Source: an uncultured Novosphingobium sp.
Lineage (GTDB): Bacteria > Pseudomonadota > Alphaproteobacteria > Sphingomonadales > Sphingomonadaceae
NCBI GenBank assembly: GCA_937897535.1
Contig: CALCQB010000269.1
Coordinates: forward strand, 1-8,631
Length of the DNA: 8,631 bases
Direction of reading: 5' to 3'
Part shown: positions 6,118-8,631 of the stretch, in pieces
Layout of the letters: every line of letters starts with the position of its first letter
How positions within the stretch are numbered: position 1 is the stretch's first letter
Translations under genes and position numbers: made by a program
The notes under the pieces: generated by a model
Database searches by the model: none
What the model saw: only the letters and a program-made list of their open reading frames with translations
What the model was told of the DNA's origin: nothing

Positions 6118-7038
6118 CTAGCCGGGCCGGCCCGATCGGTCGCGGCGCCGCCGCAGCCACAGAATCGACCAGTCGCCGCTGACCTTGCGTTCGGCGATCC
6201 GCAGCCCGGTCCGGCGGCATGAGCGGCGAACCTGGGCCTCCTGACTTTCGAGCAGACCCGCCAGCAGCAGGTTTCCGCCAGGAACCAGCGACCCGGCGAA
6301 ATGCGGAGCCAGATCGATCAGCGGACCGGCCAGGATATTGGCGATGATCAGATCGTAAGGCCCGCGCGCGGCGAGCAGCGGGTGCTCCATCCCGTCAGCG
6401 ACCAGCATGGTCAGCTCGCCCGGCCGGGCGCCGATCGGCACCGCGTTGGCGGCGGCATTTTCGACCACCACGTCGACGCAGACCGCGTCGATATCGCTCG
6501 CAGTGGCCAGTGCGCGCGGCCACAGGTGCAACGCCGCGAAGGCGAGCAGGCCGGTGCCGGTGCCGATATCGGCGCAGTTGCGCACCACCAGTCCGCGCGC
6601 CTTCATTTCACCCAGCATTTCGAGACAGCCGGCGGTGGTCGCGTGCTGGCCGGTACCAAAGGCCTGGCTGGCCGGGATGACATAGTCCCGCACACCGGGC
6701 TGCGCGAGGGGCGGATGCTCCGGCGTGTGGACGTAGAACCTTCCGGCCCGGATCGGCTCCAGCCCCTGCTGGCTGTGCGTCAGCCAATCGATTTCGGGCA
6801 GCTTCTCGGCAAACAGTGGCGGCGCCTTGCCGGGAAACAGCCCAGCTACTGCCGCCCGGTCCTGCTGGCCCGGCTTGCGCGGCAGCCAGGCCTCGAGTTG
6901 CCATTCCTCCGAACGATCCTCGGCGATCTCGCTGCCCGACAGGACGATCTCCGGATCCCAGTCGAGCGCATCCTCGTGCGCCAGCAAGGCAGCCTCGATC
7001 ACCCCACGCGGGGCGAGCGCGATCAGTTTCCAGCTCAC
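6118..7038 (-). CDS. prmA: Ribosomal protein L11 methyltransferase PrmA
   Basis: This is a SAM-dependent enzyme of the cytoplasm that methylates ribosomal protein L11. The 306-residue product has the family landmarks in order: FGTGQHATTAGCLEML at 127-142 (the PrmA-specific segment before the SAM fold), ADIGTGTGLLAFAAL at 156-170 (SAM motif I), and IIANILAGPLIDLAP at 231-245 (the N-I-L-A substrate/SAM motif). The start is GTG at 7038, which overlaps the upstream beta-lactamase TGA as GTGA. It is preceded by the purine-rich run CAGGAGCAGGCAGG and begins VSWKLIAL, matching the usual M-SWKL start of alphaproteobacterial PrmA. A further upstream GTG would add 23 residues that belong to the other frame. 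The last residues (RRRRDRSGRPG) are a basic tail. It is translationally coupled to the beta-lactamase. Confidence 0.95.
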   Translation of the reverse strand: MSWKLIALAPRGVIEAALLAHEDALDWDPEIVLSGSEIAEDRSEEWQLEAWLPRKPGQQDRAAVAGLFPGKAPPLFAEKLPEIDWLTHSQQGLEPIRAGRFYVHTPEHPPLAQPGVRDYVIPASQAFGTGQHATTAGCLEMLGEMKARGLVVRNCADIGTGTGLLAFAALHLWPRALATASDIDAVCVDVVVENAAANAVPIGARPGELTMLVADGMEHPLLAARGPYDLIIANILAGPLIDLAPHFAGSLVPGGNLLLAGLLESQEAQVRRSCRRTGLRIAERKVSGDWSILWLRRRRDRSGRPG

Positions 7039-7937
7039 TTGCCTGCCTGCTCCTGCGCGATCCGGTCGTCGAGCCGCTTCGTCATGGTCTTCGCGTAGCG
7101 CATGCAACCACTCGGATCGATCAGCCCGGAACCGAGAATGCGCTGGCGCATGCTGCTCGATCCGGGATGCGGCGTGATCAGGATGTCGCAGTCGAGGTCG
7201 GCCAGCTGGATCAGCGCCGTGCGGAACGCGGCGACGTATTCGGGATGGTCCGAATAACGGTAGCCGTCAGCGCTGATCGGGTTGAAGCTGTCGGCATAGA
7301 CGATCGACAGGCACTTGCCCTTGTCGCAGCTCTGCCAGCTCCAGCTCATCGCGCCGGGTGTGTGGCCCGGGCTGGGCAGCGGGCGAAATACCGTGCGGGC
7401 GGCGAGCGCAGTGGTGCCGGCATCGACCGGATAGACCTTGCCCACCCCCGCGAAACGCGGCAGCCGTCCGTACTGCGGATCGTCGCGGGCGGGCTCTCCG
7501 CTGCGCATCACCGGCACCGCCGCGGGCGAAGTGGCCAGCGCCGCGCCAGAGCGCTTCTGCAGCAGCGCCATCCCGCCGACGTGGTCGAAATGCTCGTGGC
7601 TCATCAGCAACAACTTGACGTCGCCGATCCAGAAGCCGGCGCGCGCGACATTGCCGAGCACAACCGCCGCGCCTTGCTCGGTCCCGCTGTCGATCAGCAC
7701 GTGCCCGGCATCGGAAGTAACGAGGATCGCGGTGATCCCGCAGGTGCCGACATACCAGGTGTTGCCGTGGATCCGGAACGGCGGGCCGGGCTTGTCCCAC
7801 CCGTCGTCGTCGGCGCATTGCCGCGCCCAGTCCGCCGCAGGGAGGGGTTTTGGGGCGACCGGCTGCAGCGCCGGCGGGCGGGCCGCAGCGCCGAGCGAGA
7901 GCAGGGCGAGGGCACAGATCGCATATCTACCGGACAT
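7035..7937 (-). CDS. Subclass B3 metallo-beta-lactamase
   Basis: This is a predicted periplasmic di-zinc enzyme hydrolysing beta-lactams. The product has 300 residues. The N-terminus MSGRYAICALALLSLGAAA is a Sec signal peptide. The zinc ligands are complete for B3: HEHFDH at 114-119 (H114, H116, D118, H119), H192 in SPGHTPGAMSW, and H257 in ITPHPG. Ser217 in YADS replaces the Cys of B1/B2 enzymes, as in all B3 members. Six cysteines in the mature part (41/66, 204/209, 250/278) fit the three-disulfide pattern known from AIM-1. Glu115 between the first two His ligands is usually Ala or Thr. ATG 7937 is chosen over ATG 7955 because GGAG lies 6 nt upstream and the signal peptide starts there. The gene overlaps the SDR end by 11 bases and the prmA start by 4. 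Hydrolysis of non-antibiotic substrates cannot be excluded. Confidence 0.92.
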   Translation of the reverse strand: MSGRYAICALALLSLGAAARPPALQPVAPKPLPAADWARQCADDDGWDKPGPPFRIHGNTWYVGTCGITAILVTSDAGHVLIDSGTEQGAAVVLGNVARAGFWIGDVKLLLMSHEHFDHVGGMALLQKRSGAALATSPAAVPVMRSGEPARDDPQYGRLPRFAGVGKVYPVDAGTTALAARTVFRPLPSPGHTPGAMSWSWQSCDKGKCLSIVYADSFNPISADGYRYSDHPEYVAAFRTALIQLADLDCDILITPHPGSSSMRQRILGSGLIDPSGCMRYAKTMTKRLDDRIAQEQAGK

Positions 7938-8631
7938 AACTCGCTCCGTTGGCATCGAGCACCGCTCCGGTCATGCTTTCGGGCGCATCGAGCGCGCAGA
8001 ACACTGCCATGCTGGCGATCTCCTCTGGCGTGGCGACCCGGCCCAGCGGGATATCAGCGAGCAGCGCCGCGCCGCCCCGGCTGGCGAGGTAGTCGCCCGC
8101 CATCGCGGTGTCGGTGAAGCCGGGGCAGATCGCATAGCTCATCACGCCCTGGCCGGCGTAGTGCCGGGCGATGGTCTTGTGCAGGCCGATCATCCCGGCC
8201 TTGGCCGCGGCATAGTGCCAGTGCTCGGGCGAATCCCCGCGATAGGCCGCGCGGCTGGCGATGTGGACGATCCGCCCCGGCTGCCCGCCTTCGAGCCAGT
8301 GCCGGACCGCATAGCGCGACAGCTCGGCAGCGGCGGTCAGGTTGATCCGCAGGGTGTCTTCCCAGTTGTCGAGCCATTCGATGTCGCTGAGGCCGATCGG
8401 ATTGGCCGCGAACTTGCCGGCATTGTTGACCAGCAGGTCGATCCGCCCGCCGGCGCGGGCCAGCGCCGCGTCCCAGATCTGCGACGGGGCAGTCGGATCG
8501 GTCAGGTCGGCGGCAATCGTCTCGGCATCGACCGCGCGGGTGGCATGGCCGATCACCCGGACGCCGCGTAGGCGCAGCGCCGCCGCGATCGCCGCGCCAA
8601 TTCCGCGCGAGGAGCCGGTAACAAGGGCGGT
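7927..8631 (-). CDS. Short-chain dehydrogenase/reductase (classical SDR), 5' end off window
   Basis: The frame is open to the right edge, giving 234 residues in the window; only a few N-terminal residues are missing. The first visible residues are TALVTGSSRGIGAAI, carrying the cofactor motif TGxxxGIG. Further landmarks are NNAG (69-72), Asn97 in RINLTA, Ser126 in IVHIASR, the catalytic pair Tyr140/Lys144 (HYAAAKAG), and CPGF (169-172). The C-terminus VLDANGASYVR is typical of FabG-like classical SDRs. It is an NAD(P)H-dependent oxidoreductase with unknown substrate. Arg32 in GHATR, with no acidic residue after beta-2, hints at NADP(H), which is inference. An internal GTG at 8556 begins after the nucleotide motif and is not the true start. 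The gene lies upstream of, and overlaps, the beta-lactamase in the same operon. Confidence 0.95.
   Translation of the reverse strand, partial: TALVTGSSRGIGAAIAAALRLRGVRVIGHATRAVDAETIAADLTDPTAPSQIWDAALARAGGRIDLLVNNAGKFAANPIGLSDIEWLDNWEDTLRINLTAAAELSRYAVRHWLEGGQPGRIVHIASRAAYRGDSPEHWHYAAAKAGMIGLHKTIARHYAGQGVMSYAICPGFTDTAMAGDYLASRGGAALLADIPLGRVATPEEIASMAVFCALDAPESMTGAVLDANGASYVR

Noticed and set aside
6106..6134. Palindromes GTTCGCCCGAAC and CGGGCCGGCCCG at the end of prmA as a terminator or LexA-type box
   Set aside because: No T-run follows. The spacing GTTC-N4-GAAC differs from the alphaproteobacterial SOS box GTTC-N7-GTTC, and the second palindrome is within prmA codons.
7938..7955. ATG at 7955 as the beta-lactamase start
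   Set aside because: It adds six residues before a good signal peptide, and the GGAG ribosome-binding site is placed for the ATG at 7937.
8554..8556. GTG at 8556 as the SDR start
   Set aside because: The frame continues upstream to the window edge and encodes the TGxxxGIG cofactor motif, so the true start is outside the window.

Overview
The window looks like a high-GC alphaproteobacterial chromosome, most probably a sphingomonad (Sphingomonadaceae or Erythrobacteraceae type). This is inferred from the strong GC bias, the family types and the gene style, since no rRNA or other marker is present. Every gene I can support lies on the minus strand, so transcription runs from the right edge to the left. 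The order is SDR oxidoreductase (5' end off the window), class B3 metallo-beta-lactamase, prmA, a TetR-family regulator, and then three related secreted-protein genes called here C, B and A.

Region 6118-8631 is a compact, translationally coupled block. The SDR and beta-lactamase genes overlap by 11 bases, and the beta-lactamase stop overlaps the prmA GTG start (GTGA). The beta-lactamase keeps all the B3 zinc ligands, has a signal peptide and has three Cys pairs.

Region 5373-6117 holds the TetR regulator and the control regions on either side of it. The same approximately 20-base motif lies just upstream of the regulator and just upstream of gene C, in both cases over a plausible -10 element. 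This suggests one regulator acting on its own promoter and on the secreted-protein cluster.

Region 1-5372 is a tandem family. Genes C and B encode proteins of 686 and 687 residues with no cysteine and no signal peptide. Each starts with a short Trp-rich motif, continues with an autotransporter-type beta-strand (PATR-like) half, then RTX calcium-binding nonapeptides, and ends in a serralysin-type C-terminal region of the kind exported by type I secretion. Gene A, cut by the left edge, begins as a third paralogue. At about residue 232 it switches in frame to the C-terminal catalytic part of a SPINDLY/OGT-like (GT41) glycosyltransferase. That junction is the most unusual thing here: it is either a real deletion/fusion or an assembly chimera.

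A possible 28-30 codon leader ORF with a duplicated ribosome-binding-site element precedes B. A perfect 8-bp inverted repeat with 22-bp spacing lies upstream of A. No tRNA, rRNA, IS element, CRISPR array or convincing intrinsic terminator was seen, and there is no gene-free stretch longer than 300 bases.
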